Shown here in pieces: positions 33,842-42,295 of a stretch of DNA of 64,000 nt. This DNA comes from Spectribacter acetivorans (GTDB lineage: Bacteria > Pseudomonadota > Gammaproteobacteria > Nevskiales > Salinisphaeraceae). The notes below the pieces were generated by a model that saw only the letters and a list, made by a program, of their open reading frames with translations, was not told the DNA's origin and did no database searches. Position numbers and translations under genes: made by a program. The stretch covers positions 306,388 through 370,387 of the forward strand of contig NZ_JAVRHY010000002.1 of assembly GCF_031846305.1 (NCBI RefSeq), read 5' to 3'. Within the stretch, counting starts at the first letter, position 1. Every line of letters starts with the position of its first letter.

Positions 33842-35512
33842 CTACATGTTCGAATAGTTGGGCCCGCCGCCGCCCTCGGGCGCCACCCAGACGATGTTCT
33901 GGGCCGGGTCCTTGATGTCGCAGGTCTTGCAGTGCACGCAGTTCTGGGCGTTGATCTGGAACTGCGGCTGACCGTCATCACCGTCGACCACTTCGTACAC
34001 CCCGGCCGGGCAGTACCGCTGGGCCGGCTCGGCGTACGTCGGCAGGTTCTGCTCGATCGGTATGGACGGGTCCTTGAGCTGCAGGTGCACCGGCTGATCT
34101 TCCTCGTGGTTGGTGCTGGAAATATGCACCGAGGACAGCTTGTCGAAGCTGAGCTTGTTGTCGTGCTTCGGGTACTCGATCTTCTCCGCCTGATCGGCCG
34201 GCTTGAGCGTGGCGTGGTCCGGGGTACGGTCGTGCAGGTGCCAGGGCGCCTTGCCCCGGAACCAGTTCTGCTCGATGTAGTTGATCGCCCCGCCCCGCAA
34301 CGCGCCGTACTTGTGGATAGCGGGCCCGAAGTTGCGGCTGGCGTGCAGTTCCTCGTGCAGCCAGCTGGCCTCGAAACGCTGGGTATAGCCGTCCAGCGCA
34401 TCGTGGGCGCGGTCCGCGGCCACGGCGTCGAATGCGGCCTCGGCGGCCAGCATGCCGGACTTCATCGCGGTGTGATTGCCCTTGATCTTGGCGAAGTTCA
34501 GCGTGCCCGCATTGCAGCCAATCAACGCCCCACCGGGCATGACCATCTTCGGCAGGGAATTCAGCCCGCCCTTGCAGATGGCGCGGGCCCCATAGGAAAG
34601 CCGTTTACCACCGTCCAGATACTGCGCGATCTTCGGGTGGTGCTTGAAGCGCTGGAATTCGTGAAACGGGCTCAGCCAGGGGTTTTCGTAGGACAGATCC
34701 ACGATCAGCCCCACGGCGACCAGGTTGTCGTCGAAATGGTAGAGAAACGAGCCGCCCGGATTGGCGTTGTCCAGCGGCCAGCCGGCGCCGTGAACCACCA
34801 GACCGGCTTCGAATTTGGCCGGCTCGATCTCCCACAGCTCCTTGAGGCCGATCGCGTAATGCTGGGGGTCGGCCTCTTCATCCAGCCCGTACTCGCGAAT
34901 CAGGCGCTTGCCGATATGGCCGCGGCAGCCTTCGCCGAACAGGGTGTACTTCGCCCGCAGCTCGATGCCGGGGGTGTGCATGCCCTCCTTGGCCTCGCCC
35001 TGACGGTCAACGCCCATATCGCCGGTGAGAATGCCCTTGATCACGCCATCCTCGATGATGGCGTCGGCGGCGGCGAAACCTGGGTAGATTTCCACCCCGA
35101 GCTCCTCGGCCTGCTCGCCCAGCCAGCGGGTAAGCTTGCCCAGGCTGATGATGTAGTTGCCGTGGTTGTGCATCGGCCGCGGCACGAACGGGCCCGGCGT
35201 CTTCACGGCTTTCGACTCGCTGGTGAAGAAATAGACGTCGTCGCGGGATACCGGCGTGTTCAGCGGCGCGCCCTTGTCCTGCCAGTCCGGAATCAGTTCG
35301 TTCAGGGCGCGCGGCTCGAACACAGCGCCGGAGAGAATGTGGGCGCCGACCTCGGAGCCCTTCTCCACCACGCACACGTCGATCTCGCTGCCGGCTTCCG
35401 CCGCCATCTGCTTGGCGCGTATCGCCGCCGACAGGCCGGCCGGGCCCGCGCCGACAATGACGATGTCGTATTCCATGACATCGCGCTCGATTTCACTGCT
35501 TTGGTCACTCAT
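33842..35512 (-). CDS. Electron transfer flavoprotein-ubiquinone oxidoreductase
   Basis: A 556-residue monotopic membrane flavoprotein. FAD is bound at DIVIVGAGPAGLSAAIRAKQ (near residue 17). The ubiquinone/FAD middle region includes GEGCRGHIGKRLI and YGARAICKGGLNSLPKMVMPGG. The C-terminal [4Fe-4S] ligands are RYCPAGVYEV and CVHCKTCDIKDPAQN. It takes electrons from ETF and reduces ubiquinone. The ATG at 35512 overlaps the atuA stop (ATGA), so it is translationally coupled to atuA. This is unusual for an enzyme that serves all acyl-CoA dehydrogenases. Confidence 0.95.
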   Translation of the reverse strand: MSDQSSEIERDVMEYDIVIVGAGPAGLSAAIRAKQMAAEAGSEIDVCVVEKGSEVGAHILSGAVFEPRALNELIPDWQDKGAPLNTPVSRDDVYFFTSESKAVKTPGPFVPRPMHNHGNYIISLGKLTRWLGEQAEELGVEIYPGFAAADAIIEDGVIKGILTGDMGVDRQGEAKEGMHTPGIELRAKYTLFGEGCRGHIGKRLIREYGLDEEADPQHYAIGLKELWEIEPAKFEAGLVVHGAGWPLDNANPGGSFLYHFDDNLVAVGLIVDLSYENPWLSPFHEFQRFKHHPKIAQYLDGGKRLSYGARAICKGGLNSLPKMVMPGGALIGCNAGTLNFAKIKGNHTAMKSGMLAAEAAFDAVAADRAHDALDGYTQRFEASWLHEELHASRNFGPAIHKYGALRGGAINYIEQNWFRGKAPWHLHDRTPDHATLKPADQAEKIEYPKHDNKLSFDKLSSVHISSTNHEEDQPVHLQLKDPSIPIEQNLPTYAEPAQRYCPAGVYEVVDGDDGQPQFQINAQNCVHCKTCDIKDPAQNIVWVAPEGGGGPNYSNM

Positions 35513-37287
35513 AAACGCTCCGCCAATGCCCGGGGAACCGGGATCGGGTGATCCAGCAACATCTGCCCGTAGCACTTGCCCTGCGGGTCGACCCGCAGGC
35601 TGGCAATACCGCCGCCGCCGAGCACCCGGGTGAGCAGGAAATTCAGACCACCGATACCCGGCAACTCGAAGCGAAACACCTCGCCTTCGACGTAATGCCG
35701 GAAATAATCGGCCACCGCCGCCTCGCTCAGTGCCGCGCGAATATGGGGCAGATAGTCGCGCTTGCGCGCCATGATACCGATGTTTGCGTTGTCGCCCTTG
35801 TCACCGCTGCGCGCGATGGCCAGCCGAATCAGGGGAACGCTGACACTGTCCTCGTCGATGCTGGCGGTGTCGCCGGGCGCATCAGAGGCCAGTGCCGGGG
35901 CCTGTCCGCCGCCGGCGGGAATGTTGATATCACGGGCGCTTCCGTCGACGTCGATGCGCACCGGCAGGGCCTGCTTGTCCACCAGCGCGGAATACAGCCG
36001 GATCACCGGACTCGGCCGCGGCCGCCCGCCGGCATAGCCGGTGATACCCGGCGACATGGACACGGCCGCCTGCGCGATTTCGGTGCCGAACAGCTTCAGC
36101 GCCTGATCGGATTCATGCGTCAGCGCCAGCCAGACCATCACCTCGCGGGCCGCCCGTGCCTGCCCGTGCGGCCCGTACATGGATTCGCCGCCGATCACCT
36201 GCACGCTGGTGCGGGTGAAGTCGCCGAAACCCGCCTGCCGCAGCAGGCGCCGGTTCTTGGCAATCAGCGCCTGGCCCACGCGCTCGGCCTTGGCTACCGC
36301 ATCGATGCCGCCGATCACGAAAGTCGCGGTCAATCGGTAGCCCTCGGCGTAGGTGGCCGACACCTTGTACGTGCCGGTCGGCGGCAGACCTCGGGCACCC
36401 GTGATGCGCACGCGATCCTCGCCCACCTGCTCGATCTCGACGCCACTCCAGTCGCAGGTGACATCGGGTAGCAGGTAGGCCTTGGGATCGCCGATTTCGT
36501 AGAGCAGCTGCTCGGCGGCGGTGCCCACGCTCACCAGCCCACCGGTACCGGCGGGTTTGGTCAGTTCGAAACCGCTATCGGCGTGGCATTCGGCGATGGG
36601 AAAACCCATGTTGTCGTAGCCCGGCACCGACGCCCAGTCGGTATAAAGGCCGCCGGTGCTCTGCACCCCGCATTCGAGCAGATGGCCGACCAGGCTGCCC
36701 GCCGACAGGTGGTCATGATCGTCCGGGGACCAGCCGAACTCGTGCATCAGCGGGCCCAGTGCCAGCGCGCTGTCCACGCAGCGACCGGTAATCACCACGT
36801 CCGCCCCGTCATCCAGCGCGGCGGCAATGGGTAGCGCCCCGAGATAGGCATTCATGCTCAGAAAACGGTCCGGGCGGGGCTGGTCCGGGTCCAGCGGCTG
36901 CAGCCGGCCAACCGCCTCGCCGGTGGCCCAGCCGCTGAGATCGTCCCCGGTCACCACGGCGATGCGCAGATCCACGCCTGCTTCCCGGGCGGCGGCATGC
37001 AGCGCGTCCCGGGCCCCGGCGGGATTGACGCCACCGGCATTGGTTATCACGCGGATGCCCTGGCGCTTGATTTCGGGGAGCAGGGGCGCCAGCACCGGCA
37101 CCAGATCCCGGCCCCAGCCGGCCTCGGGGTCGCGCATGCGCTGGCCGGTGAGAATCGACATCGTGACCTCGGCCAGATACTCGATCATCAGATAATCGAG
37201 CTGCCCGTCGGCCACGAGTTGGGCCGGCCCGGTTCGGGTGTCGCCCCACATCGCGGCGCCCCCACCGATGCGCACGGTCTTTGGCAT
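35509..37287 (-). CDS. atuA: Acyclic terpene utilisation protein AtuA (DUF1446)
   Basis: A 592-residue cytoplasmic protein. The DUF1446/AtuA N-terminal domain is clear (VRIGGGAAMWGDTRTGPAQLV, DYLMIEYLAEVTMSIL, ITNAGGVNPAGARDAL, ADVVITGRCVDSALALGPLMH). The C-terminal about 100 residues form the AtuA ferredoxin-fold-like region (VPLIRLAIARSGDKGDNANIG). AtuA is essential for growth on citronellol and geraniol in Pseudomonas, but its reaction is not settled. GGGGAGGAG precedes ATG 37287, which decides this start over an upstream ATG at 37344. A perfect palindrome lies 42 bp upstream. It is the first gene of the A-to-F operon and is the strongest marker of its identity. Confidence 0.88.
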   Translation of the reverse strand: MPKTVRIGGGAAMWGDTRTGPAQLVADGQLDYLMIEYLAEVTMSILTGQRMRDPEAGWGRDLVPVLAPLLPEIKRQGIRVITNAGGVNPAGARDALHAAAREAGVDLRIAVVTGDDLSGWATGEAVGRLQPLDPDQPRPDRFLSMNAYLGALPIAAALDDGADVVITGRCVDSALALGPLMHEFGWSPDDHDHLSAGSLVGHLLECGVQSTGGLYTDWASVPGYDNMGFPIAECHADSGFELTKPAGTGGLVSVGTAAEQLLYEIGDPKAYLLPDVTCDWSGVEIEQVGEDRVRITGARGLPPTGTYKVSATYAEGYRLTATFVIGGIDAVAKAERVGQALIAKNRRLLRQAGFGDFTRTSVQVIGGESMYGPHGQARAAREVMVWLALTHESDQALKLFGTEIAQAAVSMSPGITGYAGGRPRPSPVIRLYSALVDKQALPVRIDVDGSARDINIPAGGGQAPALASDAPGDTASIDEDSVSVPLIRLAIARSGDKGDNANIGIMARKRDYLPHIRAALSEAAVADYFRHYVEGEVFRFELPGIGGLNFLLTRVLGGGGIASLRVDPQGKCYGQMLLDHPIPVPRALAERL

Positions 37288-37328
37288 GCTCCTCCCCGAC
37301 GTTGCTGAATGCGCCCGGCTTGCGGGAC

Positions 37329-37349
37329 GCTGATTGTATGACAATCAGC
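37329..37349. promoter_or_regulatory. Perfect 21-bp palindrome upstream of atuA, probable repressor operator
   Basis: Arms GCTGATTGT (37329-37337) and ACAATCAGC (37341-37349) flank ATG. Read in the transcribed direction its centre contains TACAAT, a good match to a -10 box, so binding would block the promoter. In P. aeruginosa the TetR-family AtuR represses by binding inverted repeats upstream of atuA; an equivalent role here is inferred. Confidence 0.6.
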
Positions 37350-37387
37350 CTAATGCGGCCGGTGACTGGTTGTTACCACTCTATGGC

Positions 37388-37543
37388 GTTGCTGAAAAAG
37401 GCCATCCTGGCCTTGTTTCAGCGTCGCTGCACGCAAACGCGGTTTGCGCTTGCTCCCAAAATCAAGCGCTTCCAGCGCATGATTTTGGCGGTACGTCCTT
37501 GTACCGCGCGGGACCTGCCGAAAAACGGGGTTTTTCAGCAGCC
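37388..37543. repeat. MITE-like element with terminal inverted repeats, no gene
   Basis: The element starts gttgctgaaaaagg (37388) and ends with the near-inverse ttttcagcagcc (to 37543). Internal short palindromes include aaggccatcctggcctt. There is no coding frame. It fills much of the 398-bp gap between fadE and atuA and looks like a short non-autonomous insertion. Confidence 0.55.
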
Positions 37544-37685
37544 CCCTATCGAGTAGTGCCGGCCTTTCTGCCGTGGCCGGTCATCCTGCTGATAGTCGCC
37601 TGCGCGGGGCAGGCTGGAACCCGCCCCGCGCCATTTGATCAGCGCCCGTGGCCGAAAAATCGGGGCCGGGCGCCCGCCATCGGCG

Positions 37686-39935
37686 TCAGCCGTTGGCGGC
37701 CCGAGCCATGGTGACCGCATCCCCACCGCTCTGACGATTGCGGTAGTACTCGTCCTCGGAGAACACATCGACCTGGATCGCCGCCATCCGCGCGGCCTCC
37801 GCGTTGCGGATGGTCTCGGCCTCGGCGGCCGTGACCACGCCCTTGTCCAGCGCCTCGGCCAGTGCCGCTGCGGGGTCGCGGGTCGTGATCTGGCCCTGCT
37901 TGATCGCCTTCATGATCTTGCCCTGCGCCGGCCGGGCTTCGCTGATCAGGCGCCAGGCCTTGATCAGCCGGCCCATACCGGGCTGATCCTCGTCCGGCAT
38001 GTACAGGCCATCCACGATTCGGTCGTACTGGGCGCCCGGCACCTGGATGGCATTGGCCACGGGGCGATCGAGCTTGTCGGACGGCCCGGTGGACAGCGGG
38101 TTGGCCCGCAGCAGCAGCCGACCGGGGTAGCGCAGGAGCCAGCCCACGACCGGGGCATCGAAGTTGGCGTAAATGCCCTCGAAGGCGTCCTGGATCTGCT
38201 TGAGACTGTATTCCAGCGCCCACTGCACCACCGGGAGGTCTTCCGCCTGCCGGCCCTCGGCCTCGAAACGACGCAAGGTCGTGAACGCAAACAACTGCCA
38301 GGAAAGCGCATCCGCAAAGCGGCCCGACAGCTTGCCCTTCTGCTTGAGCTTGGCGCCCACCAGGAACAGGGCCAGATCGGTCAGGAAGGCAAAGCGGGCC
38401 GATGCCCAACCCAGCTTGCGGTAGTAGCGGGCAGTCGGGCCCTTCACCGGGCTGCGGAAGCTCCAGCCGCGGGTAAGCCCGCGGACCATGGTGCGCAGCC
38501 CGTTCATCATGAAGCTGCCCATCCAGCCGAGCACCGCCGACTTGAAGGCCGGCACATCCTCGTCTTCCAGCGACCGGAGGGTCTTGAGCGCGTAGGGATG
38601 GCAGCGCACCGCCCCCTGCCCGAAGATGATCAGCGTGCGGGTCAGGATATTGGCCCCTTCCACCGTCACGCCCACCGGCGCGCCGATGTAGGCGCCGCCG
38701 AGGATGTTGTTCGGCCCCTGCATGACACCGGCGCCGGCCATCACGTCCAGGCCGTCGATCACCAGGCGCTGGCCCATCTCGGTGGTGTGCTGCTTGAGAA
38801 TGGCCGAGGTCACCGGCGGCTGATGGCCGTTGTCCACGCCCGCACACACGTACACCCGCGAGGATTCCATCGCGTAGGCCATGGCCGCGATCTTGGCGAT
38901 CTTGGCTTCCGGGCCTTCCATGTAGCCGATCGGAATATTGAACTGCTGGCGGACCATGCTGTACGGCCCGGTAGCCGCCGCGGCCAGCTTGCAACTGGCA
39001 ATACCCCCGGCCGGCAGCGACACGGCGCGACCGCCGGACAGCTGCTCCATGAGCATGCGCCAGCCCTCGCCCACGTTGCCGGGCCCGCCGATGACGTTCT
39101 CGGCCGACACCACCACATCCTTGCCGATGATCGGGCCGTTATCGAACGCGGAAATCGGCAGATGGTGATCGCCCAGCTCCAGCCCCGGGGTGCCCTTGTG
39201 CACCAGCAACACCGAAATGCCGGGATATTCGCCCTTGCCCAGCAGATTGTCGGGATCGGCGATGCCGGCGGCAACGCTGACCAGATTGGCCACCGGCGCC
39301 AGGGTGATGTAGCGCTTGGCGAAGTTCAGGCGGATCTTGATCTCGCCGTCGTCGTCCTTGAACACCACGCCCTCGGCCTTGATCGACGCGGCGTCCGACC
39401 CGGCGGTCGGCTCGGTCAGGCCGAAACAGGGCACGTATTCACCCTTGGCCAGCTTGGGCAGGTATTCGTCCTTCTGCGCCTCGGTGCCGTATTCCATCAG
39501 CAGTTCGGCGGCGCCCAGGGTATTCGGGATCACCACCATGCTGCCCACGGCGCCCAGGCCGCTGGTTTTCATCATCACCGCCGCGCGGCCCAGGGTCGAC
39601 ATGCCGAAGCCGCCGTATTCCCTGGGCACGATCAGGCCGAAAAAGCCCTTGTCGCGCATGAATTGCCAGACTTCCGGCGGCACTTCGCGGGTTTCCTGGG
39701 TTTTCCAGGTATCGACCATCCGCCAGAGTTCTTCCACCGGGCCGTCGAGAAACGCCTGCTCCTCGGCGGAAAGCTTCGGGTAGGCCTCGGCCAGCATTGA
39801 CGTGAAATCCGGATTGCCGGAGAAGAATTCCCCGTCCACCCATACGGAGCCCGCCTCCAGGGCTGCTCGCTCGGTATCCGAGATCTGCGGCAGAAGCCGG
39901 GCATCCTTGATCGTTTTCAGCAGCTTGGCAAACAT
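37686..39935 (-). CDS. fadE: FadE-type acyl-CoA dehydrogenase
   Basis: A 749-residue long acyl-CoA dehydrogenase. The ACAD core occupies residues 80-470 (FFGLIVPREYGGFGMSTLGR, CFGLTEPTAGSDAASI, AVSLPAGGIASCKLAAAATG). The FadE-specific C-terminal extension follows (FAFTTLRRFEAEGRQAEDLP, DEDQPGMGRLIKAWRLI). E. coli FadE has 814 residues; about 750 is common in other gammaproteobacteria. It performs the first step of beta-oxidation on straight-chain acyl-CoAs with ETF as acceptor. AGGACC lies before the ATG. It is in the same direction as, and 398 bp upstream of, the atu operon. Confidence 0.92.
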   Translation of the reverse strand: MFAKLLKTIKDARLLPQISDTERAALEAGSVWVDGEFFSGNPDFTSMLAEAYPKLSAEEQAFLDGPVEELWRMVDTWKTQETREVPPEVWQFMRDKGFFGLIVPREYGGFGMSTLGRAAVMMKTSGLGAVGSMVVIPNTLGAAELLMEYGTEAQKDEYLPKLAKGEYVPCFGLTEPTAGSDAASIKAEGVVFKDDDGEIKIRLNFAKRYITLAPVANLVSVAAGIADPDNLLGKGEYPGISVLLVHKGTPGLELGDHHLPISAFDNGPIIGKDVVVSAENVIGGPGNVGEGWRMLMEQLSGGRAVSLPAGGIASCKLAAAATGPYSMVRQQFNIPIGYMEGPEAKIAKIAAMAYAMESSRVYVCAGVDNGHQPPVTSAILKQHTTEMGQRLVIDGLDVMAGAGVMQGPNNILGGAYIGAPVGVTVEGANILTRTLIIFGQGAVRCHPYALKTLRSLEDEDVPAFKSAVLGWMGSFMMNGLRTMVRGLTRGWSFRSPVKGPTARYYRKLGWASARFAFLTDLALFLVGAKLKQKGKLSGRFADALSWQLFAFTTLRRFEAEGRQAEDLPVVQWALEYSLKQIQDAFEGIYANFDAPVVGWLLRYPGRLLLRANPLSTGPSDKLDRPVANAIQVPGAQYDRIVDGLYMPDEDQPGMGRLIKAWRLISEARPAQGKIMKAIKQGQITTRDPAAALAEALDKGVVTAAEAETIRNAEAARMAAIQVDVFSEDEYYRNRQSGGDAVTMARAANG

Positions 39936-40011
39936 TGTTGAGGTCCTCGCTGACGGCTGATTGGAGCGCTATGCGCGATGCGCATGGCGGTTGTAGGCCA
40001 GAATACCGTAA

Positions 40012-42204
40012 TTAACTGGCGTCGAAGCGGTCGCCGGATTCGGCCATCTTTTCCAGGATGGCGGCCGGAGCAAAGCGGTCACCGTAGCGTTCGGCCAGTT
40101 CCCGGGCACGGGACACAAAGGCGGCCGGGCCACCCACGCTGTTGGTGAACTGCAGGGTGCCGCCGTGGAACGGCGCGAAACCCCAGCCGAAGATGCTGCC
40201 GATGTTGGCGTCGGCCGCGGTGGTGACCACCCCCTCCTCGAAGCAGCGGGCGGTCTCGTTGGCCTGCGCGAAAAGCAGCCGGTCGACCATTTCCTGCTGC
40301 GAGAACTGCTCGTCGGCCAGCGGGAAGTGCTCGGCCAGACCCGGCCACAGGCGCTTCTTGCCGCCCTCGGGGTAATCGTAGAACCCCTTGCCGGCCTTCT
40401 TGCCGGGACGGTCCAGTACCTCGACCATCTTGCGGACGGTGGGTTCGGCCGGGTGCGGGGCGTAGGGCTTGCCCTCGGCCTCGAAGTCCTTGCGGGTCTG
40501 GTCCATCACGTGCAAGGACAGCGACAGCGACACCTCGTCCTCCAGCGCCAGCGGACCCACCGGCATGCCGGCTTTCAGGCCCGCCTGCTCGATCGCCCGC
40601 GGGTGCTGGCCCTCGGCCAGCATCGCGATGCCTTCCATCACGTAAGTGGCGAAACAGCGCGAGGTATAGAAGCCGCGCGAATCGTTGACCACGATCGGCG
40701 TCTTGCGGATCTGCTGGACGTAGTCGAACGCACGCGCCAGGGTCTCGTCGCTGGTCTTTTCGCCGACGATGATTTCCACCAGCGGCATCTTCTCGACCGG
40801 CGAGAAGAAATGGATGCCGATGAACTGGTCGGGCCGGCTGCTGCGGGTGGCCAGGCCGGTGATCGGGAGCGTGGAAGTGTTGGACCCGAAGACACCCTTC
40901 GGGTCCATCACGCCTTCCGTCTCCTCCGTCACCTTGCCCTTCAATTCCCGGTCCTCGAACACCGCTTCGATGATGAGGTCGCAACCATCGAGGTCGGCGA
41001 CATCAGCCGTCGGCTTGATCCGATCGAGAATTGCCTTCTTCCTGTCCGGCGTGCTCCGGCCACGCTGGATTGCCTTGTCTTCCAGCCCTTCGGAGTAGGC
41101 CTTGCCCTTCTCCGCACCGGCCTGCTCGACGTCCTTGAGCACCACCTCGATACCGGCCTTGGCTGATACGTAGGCAATGCCCGCGCCCATCATGCCGGCA
41201 CCCAGCACACCGAGCTTCTCCACCTGGCCGGGTTCGACACCTTGCGGTCGGGACTCACCCTTGTTGATCTTGTTAAGCTGATACCAGAGGGTACCGATCA
41301 TGTTCTTGGATTCCTGGCTGACCACCAGCTCCGCGAAGTAGCGACCCTCGATCTTGAGCGCGGTGTCGAAATCCACCAGCCCGCCCTCGTATACGGCCGA
41401 CATGATGTTTCGCGGCGCGGGGTAATTGCCGCGCGTTTTCTGGTTCATCATCGCCGGGGCGATCGGCCACATGTGGCCCTGCGCCGGATGCTTGGAATCG
41501 CCGCCGGGGAACTTGAAGCCCTTCTGGTCCCACGGCTGGGTGGCCGGCTGACCGGTTTCGATCACGCCCTCGATGAACTTGCGGGCACGGCGCATCATGT
41601 CGTCGGCATCATCCGCCAGCTCATCGATGAAGCCCTGCTTGGCGGCCTTTTCCGGCGACAGCTCCTTGCCCTCGGTCAGCAACGGCAGCGCCGCCTGGAT
41701 GCCGATCAGACGCGGCAGGCGCTGGGTGCCGCCGCCACCGGGCAGCACGCCCAGCTTGACTTCCGGCAGGGCCATCTTGGCCTTCGGATCGTTGATGGCA
41801 ATGCGCCGATGGCAGGCCAGCGCCAGCTCCAGCCCACCGCCAAGGGCCGACCCATTGAGCGCGGCCACCACCGGTTTGCCGCAGCATTCCAGCCGCCGCA
41901 GCATGGCCTTGAAATCGCCGGCCATCTTCAATGCCACGGCCGGATCGGTCACGGCGAACAGACCGTCGATGTTGGCCCCCACCATGAAGTTCTTCTTGCC
42001 GGAGGTAAGGATCACGCCGGTGACCGAATCATCGCTTTCGATGCGCTCGATCAGCGCCGCGAACGGCACCGAGAACTGATCGTTCAGGACATTGGCCGAG
42101 CGGCCCGGCATGTCCAGCGTGAGGGTGAGAATGCCCTTGTCGTCTTGTTCCACGCGGATGGCGTCGCCGCCGAGGTCCGTGTGCTCTTTCATGTTGGCTG
42201 CCAT
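40012..42204 (-). CDS. fadB: Fatty acid oxidation multifunctional alpha subunit (FadB/FadJ)
   Basis: A 730-residue bifunctional enzyme. The N-terminal enoyl-CoA hydratase domain (about residues 20-200) has NGSALGGGLELALACHRRIA and LPEVKLGVLPGGGGTQRL. The 3-hydroxyacyl-CoA dehydrogenase part starts with VLGAGMMGAGIAYVSAKAG (near residue 334), followed by IGIHFFSPVEKMPLVEII with the catalytic His and KAGKGFYDY. It converts enoyl-CoA to 3-ketoacyl-CoA. It lies 91 bp downstream of fadA. Gene order is fadA then fadB, the reverse of E. coli fadBA. ATG 42204 with an upstream GGAGACC is preferred. Confidence 0.92.
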   Translation of the reverse strand: MAANMKEHTDLGGDAIRVEQDDKGILTLTLDMPGRSANVLNDQFSVPFAALIERIESDDSVTGVILTSGKKNFMVGANIDGLFAVTDPAVALKMAGDFKAMLRRLECCGKPVVAALNGSALGGGLELALACHRRIAINDPKAKMALPEVKLGVLPGGGGTQRLPRLIGIQAALPLLTEGKELSPEKAAKQGFIDELADDADDMMRRARKFIEGVIETGQPATQPWDQKGFKFPGGDSKHPAQGHMWPIAPAMMNQKTRGNYPAPRNIMSAVYEGGLVDFDTALKIEGRYFAELVVSQESKNMIGTLWYQLNKINKGESRPQGVEPGQVEKLGVLGAGMMGAGIAYVSAKAGIEVVLKDVEQAGAEKGKAYSEGLEDKAIQRGRSTPDRKKAILDRIKPTADVADLDGCDLIIEAVFEDRELKGKVTEETEGVMDPKGVFGSNTSTLPITGLATRSSRPDQFIGIHFFSPVEKMPLVEIIVGEKTSDETLARAFDYVQQIRKTPIVVNDSRGFYTSRCFATYVMEGIAMLAEGQHPRAIEQAGLKAGMPVGPLALEDEVSLSLSLHVMDQTRKDFEAEGKPYAPHPAEPTVRKMVEVLDRPGKKAGKGFYDYPEGGKKRLWPGLAEHFPLADEQFSQQEMVDRLLFAQANETARCFEEGVVTTAADANIGSIFGWGFAPFHGGTLQFTNSVGGPAAFVSRARELAERYGDRFAPAAILEKMAESGDRFDAS

Positions 42205-42295
42205 GACTGCAGGTCTCCTGATGATGGCTGGGCGGCGGCGATGCTCATCGCCTGCCGTCCGGCCCGGCCGTTTGCCGGGGCTGTGTGTCGGTGAT

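Noticed and set aside
37635..39800. 721-aa plus-strand frame opposite fadE
   Set aside because: Antisense shadow with His/Arg/Gly-rich composition; fadE motifs are intact on the other strand.
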